From UBA7703 sp034926785 (GTDB lineage Bacteria > Bacillota > Clostridia > Christensenellales > CAG-138), in assembly GCA_034926785.1 (NCBI GenBank), contig JAYFQU010000010.1, positions 1-64,000 of the forward strand: a stretch of DNA of 64,000 nucleotides, read 5' to 3'. This document shows positions 16,440-24,236 of the stretch, one piece after another. Under the pieces are notes generated by a model, which searched no databases, was not told the DNA's origin, and worked only from the letters and a program-made list of their open reading frames with translations. Each line of letters opens with the position of its first letter. Position 1 is the first letter of the stretch. A program made the position numbers and the translations under genes.

Positions 16440-18680
16440 ATGATTCGTTACCATGACCATGCGGTCACGCTGAAAAACGGAAAACCGCACGCTGCGGACA
16501 AGGCAAACGCCGCTGCGCGGGAGAAGACCATCGCCTATTCCATTCTCCGTGCGCACAACGCCTCTGGAGAAAGCGACCAGTTGCGCCTGCGATTCGACGC
16601 GCTGATTTCGCATGATATCACCTACGTCGGCATCATCCAAACCGCGCGGGCGAGCGGACTGACGGAGTTCCCCGTACCATACGCCATGACCAACTGCCAC
16701 AACAGCCTCTGCGCCGTCGGGGGAACCATCAATGAGGACGACCATATCTTTGGTCTCTCCGCCGCGAAAAAGTACGGCGGCATCTATGTGCCCGCCAACC
16801 TCAGCGTCATCCATAGCTATGCGCGCGAGGAGCTCGCCGGCTGCGGCAGGATGATCTTGGGTTCGGACAGCCATACGCGCTACGGCGCGCTCGGTACGCT
16901 CGCCATCGGCGAAGGCGGGCCGGAGCTAGTGAAACAGCTTTTAAAAAACACATACGATATCGCCGCCCCTGAGGTTGTGCTCTGCTATGTGACGGGCAAG
17001 CCGCGCCGCGGTGTCGGTCCGCATGACGTTGCGCTCGCGCTCGTGAAGGAAGCCTTTCCCGAAGGGCGCGCAAAGAACAAGATTCTGGAGTTTGTCGGCC
17101 CCGGGATCTCACATCTCTCGGCGGACTATCGAAACGGCGTGGATGTCATGACCACGGAGACGACCTGCTTGAGCTCCATTTGGGAAACCGACGGTGAAAC
17201 CGCGGAATATTTCCGTGCGCATGGCCGACCGGAGGCATACAGCAAACTCGCGCCGGGGGACGGCGCCTATTATGACGCGATGATCACCATCGAGCTGGAC
17301 AAGGCAGAGTGCATGATTGCGCTGCCGTTCCATCCCAGCAACGCCTACCCGATCCGTGAGTTCATCGAACGGGCGGACGAATTGCTGGGTAAAATCGAGG
17401 AGGAGGCAAAGGCCAGCTTCCCGAAGGTCACGGTCGATCTCAAGAGCAAGATCAAGCCGGACGGCGTATATGCCGATCAGGGCATCATCGCGGGCTGCGC
17501 GGGCGGATTGTTCGACAACATCATCGAAGCCAGCGAAATCCTGAGCGGCGGTTCAACCGGCAACGGCGCATTTTCGCTCTCCGTCTACCCGACGAGCGTT
17601 CCCGTCAGCCTCGCGCTCACGCGCGCGGAGGCGACCGAAACGCTGATTCGCGCGGGCGCGGTGATGAAGCCTTCCTTCTGCGGCCCGTGCTTTGGCGCGG
17701 GGGATGTACCCGCCAACAACAGCTTCTCAATTCGCCACACCACGCGCAACTTTCCCAACCGCGAGGGCAGCAAGCCCGGCGAGGGGCAGCTGAGCTATGT
17801 CGCGCTTATGGACGCGCGGAGCATTGCCGCAACCGCCGCCAACGGCGGCAAGCTCACCGCCGCAACGGATGTGGTCTATCGCAAGCGCCGCATTCGCTAT
17901 CGCTACGACCGCTCCAACTACGAAAAGCGCTGCTACAATGGCTTTGGCAAGGCGGATCCCAGTGTGGAGCTCGTCTTCGGACCGAACATTGCCGACTGGC
18001 CGAAGATCTATCCGCTTACGGACAATATGCTCCTTGAACTCTCCGCCGTGATTCGCGACCCCGTGACCACCACGGACGAGTTGATTCCCTCCGGTGAGAC
18101 AAGTTCCTATCGCAGCAATCCGCTTCGTCTGGCGGAGTTTGCGCTCTCTCGCCGCGCGCCGGACTATGTCGGCCGCAGCAAGGCGGTATACGCGCTTGAA
18201 ACCGCGCGCCGGAATGGCGAAGTGCCGGAGGCAATCCAGACGCTGTTGAGCAAGGTTGGCAATGCGGAGGAACTCCTCGGGACCACGTCTTACGGTTCCT
18301 GTGTTTTTGCCAACAAGCCTGGCGACGGCAGCGCGCGCGAGCAGGCCGCCTCCAGCCAGCGTGTGCTGGGCGGCGCGGCGAACATCTGCTATGAATACGC
18401 AACCAAGCGCTACCGCAGCAACTGCATCAACTGGGGCATCATGCCATTTACGCTGCCAGCGGGCGCAAGTTTTGACTATTCGGTGGGCGAGCATGTGTTT
18501 GTGCCAAACGTGAAGCGGGCGATTCAGGAGAAGAAGGATACCCTGCCCGCCGTCGCCATCCGCGCGGACGGAACCACGGAGGGGATTACGCTCAATCTCC
18601 CGCCATTGACGGATGATGAGCGCGAGATCCTGCTCGAAGGCTGCCTGATGAACTACTACGCCGCGCACGCGGGAAAATGA
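16440..18680 (+). CDS. Aconitase-family hydratase
   Basis: A 746-residue 4Fe-4S hydro-lyase of the aconitase superfamily, in the less-studied 'hydratase' subgroup rather than canonical AcnA or AcnB. Signatures are LGSDSHTRYGALG, VDVMTTETTCLSSIW, IIAGCAGG, SFCGPCFGAGD (cluster cysteines) and the C-terminal swivel domain with GTTSYGSCVFANKPGDGSAREQAA and RSNCINWGIMPF. AAGGAGG precedes ATG 16440. The next gene is isocitrate dehydrogenase, 34 nt away, which suggests this enzyme supplies isocitrate from citrate. Substrate assignment rests on that context. Confidence 0.82.
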   Translation: MIRYHDHAVTLKNGKPHAADKANAAAREKTIAYSILRAHNASGESDQLRLRFDALISHDITYVGIIQTARASGLTEFPVPYAMTNCHNSLCAVGGTINEDDHIFGLSAAKKYGGIYVPANLSVIHSYAREELAGCGRMILGSDSHTRYGALGTLAIGEGGPELVKQLLKNTYDIAAPEVVLCYVTGKPRRGVGPHDVALALVKEAFPEGRAKNKILEFVGPGISHLSADYRNGVDVMTTETTCLSSIWETDGETAEYFRAHGRPEAYSKLAPGDGAYYDAMITIELDKAECMIALPFHPSNAYPIREFIERADELLGKIEEEAKASFPKVTVDLKSKIKPDGVYADQGIIAGCAGGLFDNIIEASEILSGGSTGNGAFSLSVYPTSVPVSLALTRAEATETLIRAGAVMKPSFCGPCFGAGDVPANNSFSIRHTTRNFPNREGSKPGEGQLSYVALMDARSIAATAANGGKLTAATDVVYRKRRIRYRYDRSNYEKRCYNGFGKADPSVELVFGPNIADWPKIYPLTDNMLLELSAVIRDPVTTTDELIPSGETSSYRSNPLRLAEFALSRRAPDYVGRSKAVYALETARRNGEVPEAIQTLLSKVGNAEELLGTTSYGSCVFANKPGDGSAREQAASSQRVLGGAANICYEYATKRYRSNCINWGIMPFTLPAGASFDYSVGEHVFVPNVKRAIQEKKDTLPAVAIRADGTTEGITLNLPPLTDDEREILLEGCLMNYYAAHAGK

Positions 18681-18714
18681 TTGAACGGTAACGACCAACC
18701 GAAAGGGAAACGAT

Positions 18715-19926
18715 ATGAGCCTGATTCAAATGAAAAAACCTCTCGTCGAGATGGACGGGGACGAGATGACTCGCATTCTCTGGCAGCAGATCAAGGACGA
18801 GTTGATCCTGCCGTTTGTCGATCTCAAGGCGGAATACTATGATCTCGGTCTGATCGAACGCGAGAAAACCCGCGATCAGGTAACCACCGACGCGGCGAAT
18901 GCGATCAAACGATACGGCGTTGGCGTCAAATGCGCAACCATCACGCCCAACGCCCAGCGCGTCGCGGAATATAACCTCACCGAGATGTGGAAGAGCCCAA
19001 ACGGCACCATCCGCGCGATTCTGGACGGAACGGTCTTCCGCGCGCCGATTTTGATCGACAGCGTAAAACCCGTGGTCAAGACCTGGAAAAAACCGATCAC
19101 CATCGCGCGTCACGCCTATGGCGATGTTTACCGCGCAACGGAATACCGCGTGCCGGAGAAGGGCAAGGCGGAGCTGGTCTTTACGGGCGAACAAGGCGCG
19201 AGCTTCCGCAAGACCATCTACGATTTCGAGTGTCCCGGCGTGCTGCAGGGCATGTATAATAAGGATAGTTCCATCCGCTCTTTTGCGCACAGCTGCTTTC
19301 AATACGCCGTGAGCACCAAACAGGATCTCTGGTTTTCCACCAAGGATACGATCAGCAAACAATACGATCATACCTTTAAGGATCTCTTTCAGGAGATCTA
19401 CGACGCGGACTATCACAAGCAATTTGAAGAGCTTGGGCTGAGCTATTTCTATACGCTGATTGACGACGCGGTCGCTCGTGTGATTCGCTCCGAGGGCGGC
19501 TATATCTGGGCCTGTAAAAACTACGACGGCGACGTGATGAGCGATATGGTCAGCACCGCATTCGGCAGTCTCGCGATGATGACGAGCGTGCTTGTCTCGC
19601 CCGATGGCAACTTTGAATACGAGGCTGCGCATGGCACGGTCACCCGCCACTACTATAAATATCTGCAGGGCGAGGAGACCAGCACCAACCCGATGGCGAC
19701 GATCTTCGCCTGGAGCGGCGCGCTGTCAAAGCGCGGCGAGCTGGACGCCCTGCCGGAGCTGGAAGCCTTCGGTAAAAAACTGGAAGGGGCGTCCATCGAG
19801 ACGCTCGACGCGGGCATCATGACGAAGGACTTGGTTGGTCTTGTTGAGGGAATCACGCCAACGGCGGTAACGAGCCTCGCGTTCATCCGGGAGATCCGTA
19901 AGCGCCTCTCGGCTAAGCTCGCATAA
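18715..19926 (+). CDS. icd: NADP-dependent isocitrate dehydrogenase, type II
   Basis: A 403-residue enzyme making 2-oxoglutarate from isocitrate. It belongs to the homodimeric subfamily shared with eukaryotes: VEMDGDEMTRILWQ at the N-terminus, SPNGTIRAILDGTVFR for substrate binding, DDAVARVIRSEGGYIWACKNYDGDVMSD for metal binding, and EAAHGTVTRHYYKY for cofactor. With the preceding hydratase it gives the oxidative branch toward glutamate. No citrate synthase is in the window. A terminator follows. Confidence 0.96.
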   Translation: MSLIQMKKPLVEMDGDEMTRILWQQIKDELILPFVDLKAEYYDLGLIEREKTRDQVTTDAANAIKRYGVGVKCATITPNAQRVAEYNLTEMWKSPNGTIRAILDGTVFRAPILIDSVKPVVKTWKKPITIARHAYGDVYRATEYRVPEKGKAELVFTGEQGASFRKTIYDFECPGVLQGMYNKDSSIRSFAHSCFQYAVSTKQDLWFSTKDTISKQYDHTFKDLFQEIYDADYHKQFEELGLSYFYTLIDDAVARVIRSEGGYIWACKNYDGDVMSDMVSTAFGSLAMMTSVLVSPDGNFEYEAAHGTVTRHYYKYLQGEETSTNPMATIFAWSGALSKRGELDALPELEAFGKKLEGASIETLDAGIMTKDLVGLVEGITPTAVTSLAFIREIRKRLSAKLA

Positions 19927-19938
19927 CGCGCAAAAATT

Positions 19939-19970
19939 CGTCCGCGTGCGGCAGTGTACGCGGACGTTTT
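19939..19970 (+). terminator. icd terminator
   Basis: CGTCCGCGT pairs with ACGCGGACG, followed by TTTT. Confidence 0.85.
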
Positions 19971-20094
19971 ATATTACAGAAGCTTCATCTGCGCGTCATG
20001 CGCGGGACACAAGTCTTTACTAAGATCAAACTGGGTTGAAGGCGAACGCTGCTTTCGCCGCGAGAGGATCGTGACAATCCACCAAGGAGGATGT

Positions 20095-21117
20095 ATGAAT
20101 CGGAACGTGACCATATCCAGGCGTGCGCTGGCATTTGCTGCAGCCGTCGCCCTGCTTTTCACCTTCGGCTGCGGACAGGCCGCGGCGGATAAAAGCGCGG
20201 CAGAGGAAGTCAAGCCGGAGATCGTCGCCGTGGACGACGGATCTGCCAACACGGAATCCGCCGGCGCCGCGGAGAATGTTTCCTATGCCGGAATCTATCA
20301 TGTGGACGAGACGACGGATGAGGCCGCGAGCGGTTCCTATGCCTCCAGCACACCGGATGAGAACACCGTACTCGTGGAAAACGCAGGCGTGCTGACGATG
20401 AACAGCGCGGATCTCAATAAGACGGGGGACGCGGAGAGCGACTTCTCCGCCGGAACCAACGCGGCGGTCGCAGTTGTGTCCGGAGGCCAGATGTCCCTGC
20501 AGGAGAGCAATGTCACCAGCAACGCGCGCGGGGGGTTCGGCCTTTTTGCCGGCGGCGCCGGTGCGACGCTCAACCTCGGCGGCAGCTTCGTGTATACCTC
20601 CGGCGAGTCTTCGCCCGCATTGGTCGTTCGTGGAGGAGGAGTGGTTTCACTCACGGGGGGAACACTCTCAACCGAGGGGGAAGACTCTCCGTGCCTGCTC
20701 CTGAGCGGCGGTATCGTGACACTCTCCGGCGTGACTCTTTCCGCTACGAGCGGGGAGCAGTTGCGCGTGCTCTCCGGCACAAATGAACTCACGCTGGATA
20801 ACACCGTCCTATCGGCAAAGCCGGTTCTGGCGGAAGGAACGACGCTCAAGCTGGTCCTGGTCAACGGCGCGTCGTTCACGGGCGAGCTTGGCGCGACCCT
20901 GCCCGCGAAGGTGAGCGTTTCGCTGGATGCGGCGAGCAAGCTCATCCTTACGGCGGATACCAATCTGGTCACCCTGATCAACGCGGACACGACGCACCAG
21001 AATATCCAGTCCAACGGGTTCTCGATTTACTATGACTCCAACGCGCCGGAGAACGCCTATCTCGAAAGCCAGTCCTTCGCGCTCCCCGGCGGCGGATACC
21101 TGACGCCGATCATTTAG
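20095..21117 (+). CDS. Lipoprotein with beta-helix-like adhesin repeats
   Basis: A 340-residue lipoprotein. The signal peptide ends FTFGC with the lipidated Cys at about residue 26. The mature part is low in aromatic residues and has repeated short strands with Gly/Ser/Thr (VVSGGQMSLQESNVTS, VRGGGVVSLTGGTLST, LSGGIVTLSGVTLSAT), typical of a right-handed beta-helix exposed on the surface. AAGGAGG precedes ATG 20095; upstream in-frame codons lack a ribosome site. No enzymatic motif is seen. An adhesin role is inference. Confidence 0.75.
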   Translation: MNRNVTISRRALAFAAAVALLFTFGCGQAAADKSAAEEVKPEIVAVDDGSANTESAGAAENVSYAGIYHVDETTDEAASGSYASSTPDENTVLVENAGVLTMNSADLNKTGDAESDFSAGTNAAVAVVSGGQMSLQESNVTSNARGGFGLFAGGAGATLNLGGSFVYTSGESSPALVVRGGGVVSLTGGTLSTEGEDSPCLLLSGGIVTLSGVTLSATSGEQLRVLSGTNELTLDNTVLSAKPVLAEGTTLKLVLVNGASFTGELGATLPAKVSVSLDAASKLILTADTNLVTLINADTTHQNIQSNGFSIYYDSNAPENAYLESQSFALPGGGYLTPII

Positions 21118-21126
21118 GTTGTAACC

Positions 21127-21163
21127 ATCAAAAAAGGCACGCAGCGCGTGCCTTTTTTGATGG
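21127..21163. terminator. Bidirectional-looking terminator
   Basis: Perfect stem: CATCAAAAAAGGCACGC pairs with GCGTGCCTTTTTTGATG around a 3-nt loop. Confidence 0.92.
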
Positions 21164-21261
21164 GATGTGCTATATCTGGATAGAGAATTATTTTTTTTCA
21201 CGCCTGCAATAAAACGGCGTTTCGTCCGTCATTATAGTGTAAGGAGCGCGGGGGATAACAA

Positions 21262-21810
21262 ATGGCGATCGATCAAGCAAGCGGCAATCCATGGTATGCC
21301 TTCTTCACGCGGGACGGGGAGAAGTTGGTTCGCTTTGTCAAGAACCGGGCGCGCCGCATTGACGAGATGGACGCGGAGGATATTGTCGCGGATGTAATGC
21401 TTTCCCTCGTGAGCAAGCTCGAGACAAACGGCCCCGTCGAGAACCTCGCCGCCTACGCCTATCGCTCTATCAGGAACCGCATTGCCGACTTTGAGCGAAG
21501 CCGCGCGAGGATCACAAGCCTTGATGGCATGGCGGACGAGAATGGAGAATTACCGCTGTTGAGCATGCTAGCCGCAGACAGCGACGAACCTTTTCAAAGA
21601 GAGGAGCAGGCGGAGCGAATAGGAAAGCTGACGGAGGCCATCGGAAAGCTTGAACCCAGACAGCGTGCGGTGCTGATTGCAACGGAGCTCAAGGGCAAAT
21701 CCTTTCGCGAACTCGCCGAGGAATGGGACGAGCCCTTGGGCACATTGCTTTCGCGCAAGAGTCGCGCGGTAAAAAACCTAAAGGCTTTCCTGTTGGAACA
21801 AACCGACTAA
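21262..21810 (+). CDS. Sigma-70 family (ECF-like) RNA polymerase sigma factor
   Basis: A 182-residue alternative sigma factor. Region 2 is seen in RRIDEMDAEDIVADVMLSLVSK and NLAAYAYRSIRNRIADFERS. Region 4 is KLEPRQRAVLIATELKGKSFRELAEEWDEPLGTLLSRKSRAVKNLKAFL, the -35-binding helix-turn-helix. It starts at ATG 21262 and is followed 24 nt later by a small membrane protein that may control or anchor it. No classical anti-sigma domain is present. Its regulon cannot be read from this window. Confidence 0.88.
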   Translation: MAIDQASGNPWYAFFTRDGEKLVRFVKNRARRIDEMDAEDIVADVMLSLVSKLETNGPVENLAAYAYRSIRNRIADFERSRARITSLDGMADENGELPLLSMLAADSDEPFQREEQAERIGKLTEAIGKLEPRQRAVLIATELKGKSFRELAEEWDEPLGTLLSRKSRAVKNLKAFLLEQTD

Positions 21811-21834
21811 AAATAGAAAAAAGGAGATATCGAT

Positions 21835-22275
21835 ATGAGCAATATGAAGAAACGTTGGGACAAGGTTCCCAAATGGGCAAAATACACGCTCTATGCCGTG
21901 CTTGGCATCATTGGAGCCGTGCTGATGGGGCTGCTGTTTGGCAACGTCATCATGTGGCTTTGGAATTGGCTGATGCCGAAATTCTTTGGCCTCAAGACAA
22001 TCGGTTTCTGGGAAGGGCTTGGCCTGTTCCTGCTGGCGCGCATCCTCTTCGGCTTCGGTGGTTCCGGTTCCGGTGACGATGGCGGCAAGCATCATAAGCA
22101 TAAAAAGCGTCATTACCACAACAGCGCCGATGGCGAAAAAAAGGACTGGAAGGACTGGGAGTATTATGACGACTGGTGGGAAGAGGACGGCAAAAAAGCC
22201 TTCCATGCCTACGCGGAACGCATGAAGAAGGAGCCGGAGTCGCCAAAGGAGGAAGAAGAACCAAAAACAACCTGA
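21835..22275 (+). CDS. Small membrane protein with charged tail, partner of the sigma factor
   Basis: A 146-residue protein with two hydrophobic helices (about 17-42, YTLYAVLGIIGAVLMGLLFG; and 55-73, FWEGLGLFLLARILFGFGG). A strongly charged cytoplasmic-like tail carries a His/Lys run (KHHKHKKRHYHN), Trp/Asp pairs (DWKDWEYYDDWW) and a Glu/Pro end. The membrane motif around NWLMPKFFGLKTIGFW recurs in uncharacterised proteins encoded next to sigma factors. AAGGAG precedes the ATG. The His run could bind metal; that is a guess. Confidence 0.72.
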   Translation: MSNMKKRWDKVPKWAKYTLYAVLGIIGAVLMGLLFGNVIMWLWNWLMPKFFGLKTIGFWEGLGLFLLARILFGFGGSGSGDDGGKHHKHKKRHYHNSADGEKKDWKDWEYYDDWWEEDGKKAFHAYAERMKKEPESPKEEEEPKTT

Positions 22276-22294
22276 ACGAAGCAGTCGATATAAA

Positions 22295-22325
22295 CTGAGC
22301 CGATGCGGTCGCATTGGCTCATTTC
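22295..22325 (+). terminator. Terminator of the sigma-factor pair
   Basis: TGAGCCGATGC and GCATTGGCTCA arms around GGTC, followed by TTTC; a weak tail. Confidence 0.6.
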
Positions 22326-22346
22326 AGATGATTGGCAACCCTCGCC

Positions 22347-22535
22347 TTACTAAAAAATCCCGGGATTATTAGGAGCAGCGGCCCTTAACCCATGGATTCC
22401 GGCTGCGGTGGCTTTGCCACCGTGACGGATCGCCCGGAGCCGGGCGATTTCTTCGCGGCTTTTTGTTGCCCGGCGCCTGGAGGACGAGGGACAAAGAGCG
22501 ATTGTCCCGTCAAAAATTCGTTTTTTAATGGAACA
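22347..22535 (+). repeat. Repeat A, copy 3
   Basis: Same strand as copy 2, with GCGGTGGCTTTGCCACCG and GACGGATCGCCCGGA core. One end is CGTCAAAAATTCGTTTTTTAATG. It directly precedes the palindrome at 22536. Confidence 0.85.
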
Positions 22536-22559
22536 GAGCGAGTGCTTTTGCACCCGCTC
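22536..22559. other. Palindrome flanking repeat B copy 2, left
   Basis: GAGCGAGTGC and GCACCCGCTC arms around TTTT; identical to 22728-22751. Confidence 0.85.
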
Positions 22560-22727
22560 AGAGCATCAACAAACCCAGTAGGGGGTTTGGGGGATTTCGA
22601 AAGCCCCCCATGTTCCTTCAAATTTGGCGATTCATTCGCTGAATTTGTGAAAAAATGGCGCGATTCGCGTCATTTTAACCCAAAGTAAAACCCATCGGCA
22701 GAGTCCGCAGGACTTTGTCGATGGGCT
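22560..22727 (-). repeat. Repeat B, copy 2
   Basis: About 168 bp, reverse orientation to copy 1. It reads in the sense direction of the minus-strand surface-protein gene that ends at 22781. Confidence 0.88.
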
Positions 22728-22751
22728 GAGCGAGTGCTTTTGCACCCGCTC
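22728..22751. other. Palindrome flanking repeat B copy 2, right
   Basis: Identical 24-nt copy of 22536-22559. It lies 29 nt downstream of the stop of the minus-strand gene and is probably that gene's terminator stem, separated from its T-tail. Confidence 0.8.
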
Positions 22752-22780
22752 TTTTGCATGAATCCGCGGTGTTCTTCGGT

Positions 22781-24058
22781 CTACGATCTGTCGTTCTGCT
22801 TTCGCTCAACAAGCTTTGCCAGCGCGTAGGCGGCGATGCCAAGCAGACCCAGACCGCCAAATGCCCATCCCCACGGGAAGGAGGAAGTAGGCTTCTGTAT
22901 GCTTTCCAGTGTGGGAAGGGCGTTTTCCGCCTCGCTGGTGAATGTTACTTTTGTTGAAGAGGACGCTTGCTTTACGCGCTTGGTGGTTGTGGCCGCCGTA
23001 TCTGCGGCAGAAGCCGCACTCTGCGCTGTTTTGGCGTCGTCTGTGGTACCGGTGCCCGATGCCGCAGCAGATGCGCCCCCGGCTCCCCCCATGCTGCCGG
23101 TCATTGCGCCTTCGGCCCAAACTGCCGTTAAGGTTAAATCGCCCGATGTCCCAGCGGGAATCACCATTTTTTCATTTGGCACCGTTACGCCAAGCGCCTC
23201 GCAGATCCAACCCGCAAAGGTGAAGCCGTCTTTCGTCGGGTTGACGAGGGGGATGGGGGCGTCGCTCTCGGTATAACTTGTCGGGTTTAGCGAGGCGAGT
23301 TTTGCGCCTGCGAGCCCGCTATAACGCAGCGGGTAGACCAGTGAGAGCGTATCCGTATTTTTGGTGCCGAGACGAAATACGGCTCCGGACGAGGTGGTTA
23401 CCTGATCCACTACCTTATAGACGGAATTGTTCGATCCCGTCATCTGGAGGTAGATCACATCGGAGAGATCATGCGAGGTCACGTAGCTGGAAGTATCCGA
23501 CGGCGATTCACCGACATAGGAAACGGTTAGAATGGAACCCGCACGGATGGTCTCCGCATTTTCCAGAGAGAGTATGTAGGGGCCGCGGACTTCACCACCG
23601 CTGCCCACAGAAATAGTTGCGGTAATGCTGCTGCCGGATTCGCGAATCAGCGTTCCGCCGTTTAGTTCCAGCACGCCGCCGGCAACGCTGCCGGATACTG
23701 CGATTACGCCGCCGGAAGAACGCAGCGCACCGCTGCTTAGATTGAGAGCAACATTTGAAGGGACCGTCATTGAACCTCCACCGAGGTCGATGACGGTTCC
23801 GCTGGTGAAGTTGATGGTGATCGTATCGCTGGTGGACGAAGCATCAGCGATGGCGGCGGCCAGCTCGGTTAAATTTGTTACGGTCACCGTAGTGGCGGGG
23901 GTCCCCGCGAACGACAGCCCCATCAGTAGCGCCGCCATCAGCAGCGCAGCCGCAGCGCGCGGCAAGTTTCTGTAACCCATTCGTCTCATTACTGCATTTC
24001 TCCCTGTCTTAGCCGCGCGTATTGCCCGCGCGACAATATCTTCCACTTTTTTCATCAT
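22781..24058 (-). CDS. Secreted surface protein with beta-repeat (InlB-type) and C-terminal membrane anchor
   Basis: A protein of up to 425 residues. A twin-Arg-tinged signal peptide (RNLPRAAAALLMAALLMGLSFAG) is followed by Gly/Ser/Thr-rich strands, a Listeria-Bacteroides-type repeat (PLVNPTKDGFTFAGWICEA...LTLTAVWAEG), an Ala/Thr-rich stalk and a membrane helix (WAFGGLGLLGIAAYALAKLVERK). No LPXTG motif is seen, so it is membrane-anchored rather than sortase-linked. ATG 24058 opens the longest frame, but GGAG before an internal ATG at 23989 makes that a good alternative start. Adhesion role is inferred. Confidence 0.72.
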   Translation of the reverse strand: MMKKVEDIVARAIRAAKTGRNAVMRRMGYRNLPRAAAALLMAALLMGLSFAGTPATTVTVTNLTELAAAIADASSTSDTITINFTSGTVIDLGGGSMTVPSNVALNLSSGALRSSGGVIAVSGSVAGGVLELNGGTLIRESGSSITATISVGSGGEVRGPYILSLENAETIRAGSILTVSYVGESPSDTSSYVTSHDLSDVIYLQMTGSNNSVYKVVDQVTTSSGAVFRLGTKNTDTLSLVYPLRYSGLAGAKLASLNPTSYTESDAPIPLVNPTKDGFTFAGWICEALGVTVPNEKMVIPAGTSGDLTLTAVWAEGAMTGSMGGAGGASAAASGTGTTDDAKTAQSAASAADTAATTTKRVKQASSSTKVTFTSEAENALPTLESIQKPTSSFPWGWAFGGLGLLGIAAYALAKLVERKQNDRS

Positions 24059-24236
24059 AAGAAGCGATCTTGGCAGAAACTTGGCGGAAAGTCAACGCTT
24101 TATCGGCTCCGCCTCCAATCGGGCAATTTGATTGCATCATGCCGAAATGGTACATATTTTTCGCGACTCAGTGCCACGGTTTTGCCACAACCGCCCCATA
24201 TGATCAAAGGCGAATGAATTTGGAGGCGGAAACTCT

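Noticed and set aside
22392..22688. 98-codon open frame covering repeats A and B, with the same C-terminus as the frame at 36572-36868
   Set aside because: The shared peptide comes from repeat B being present at both places, not from a conserved gene; frames cross the palindromes and lack ribosome sites.
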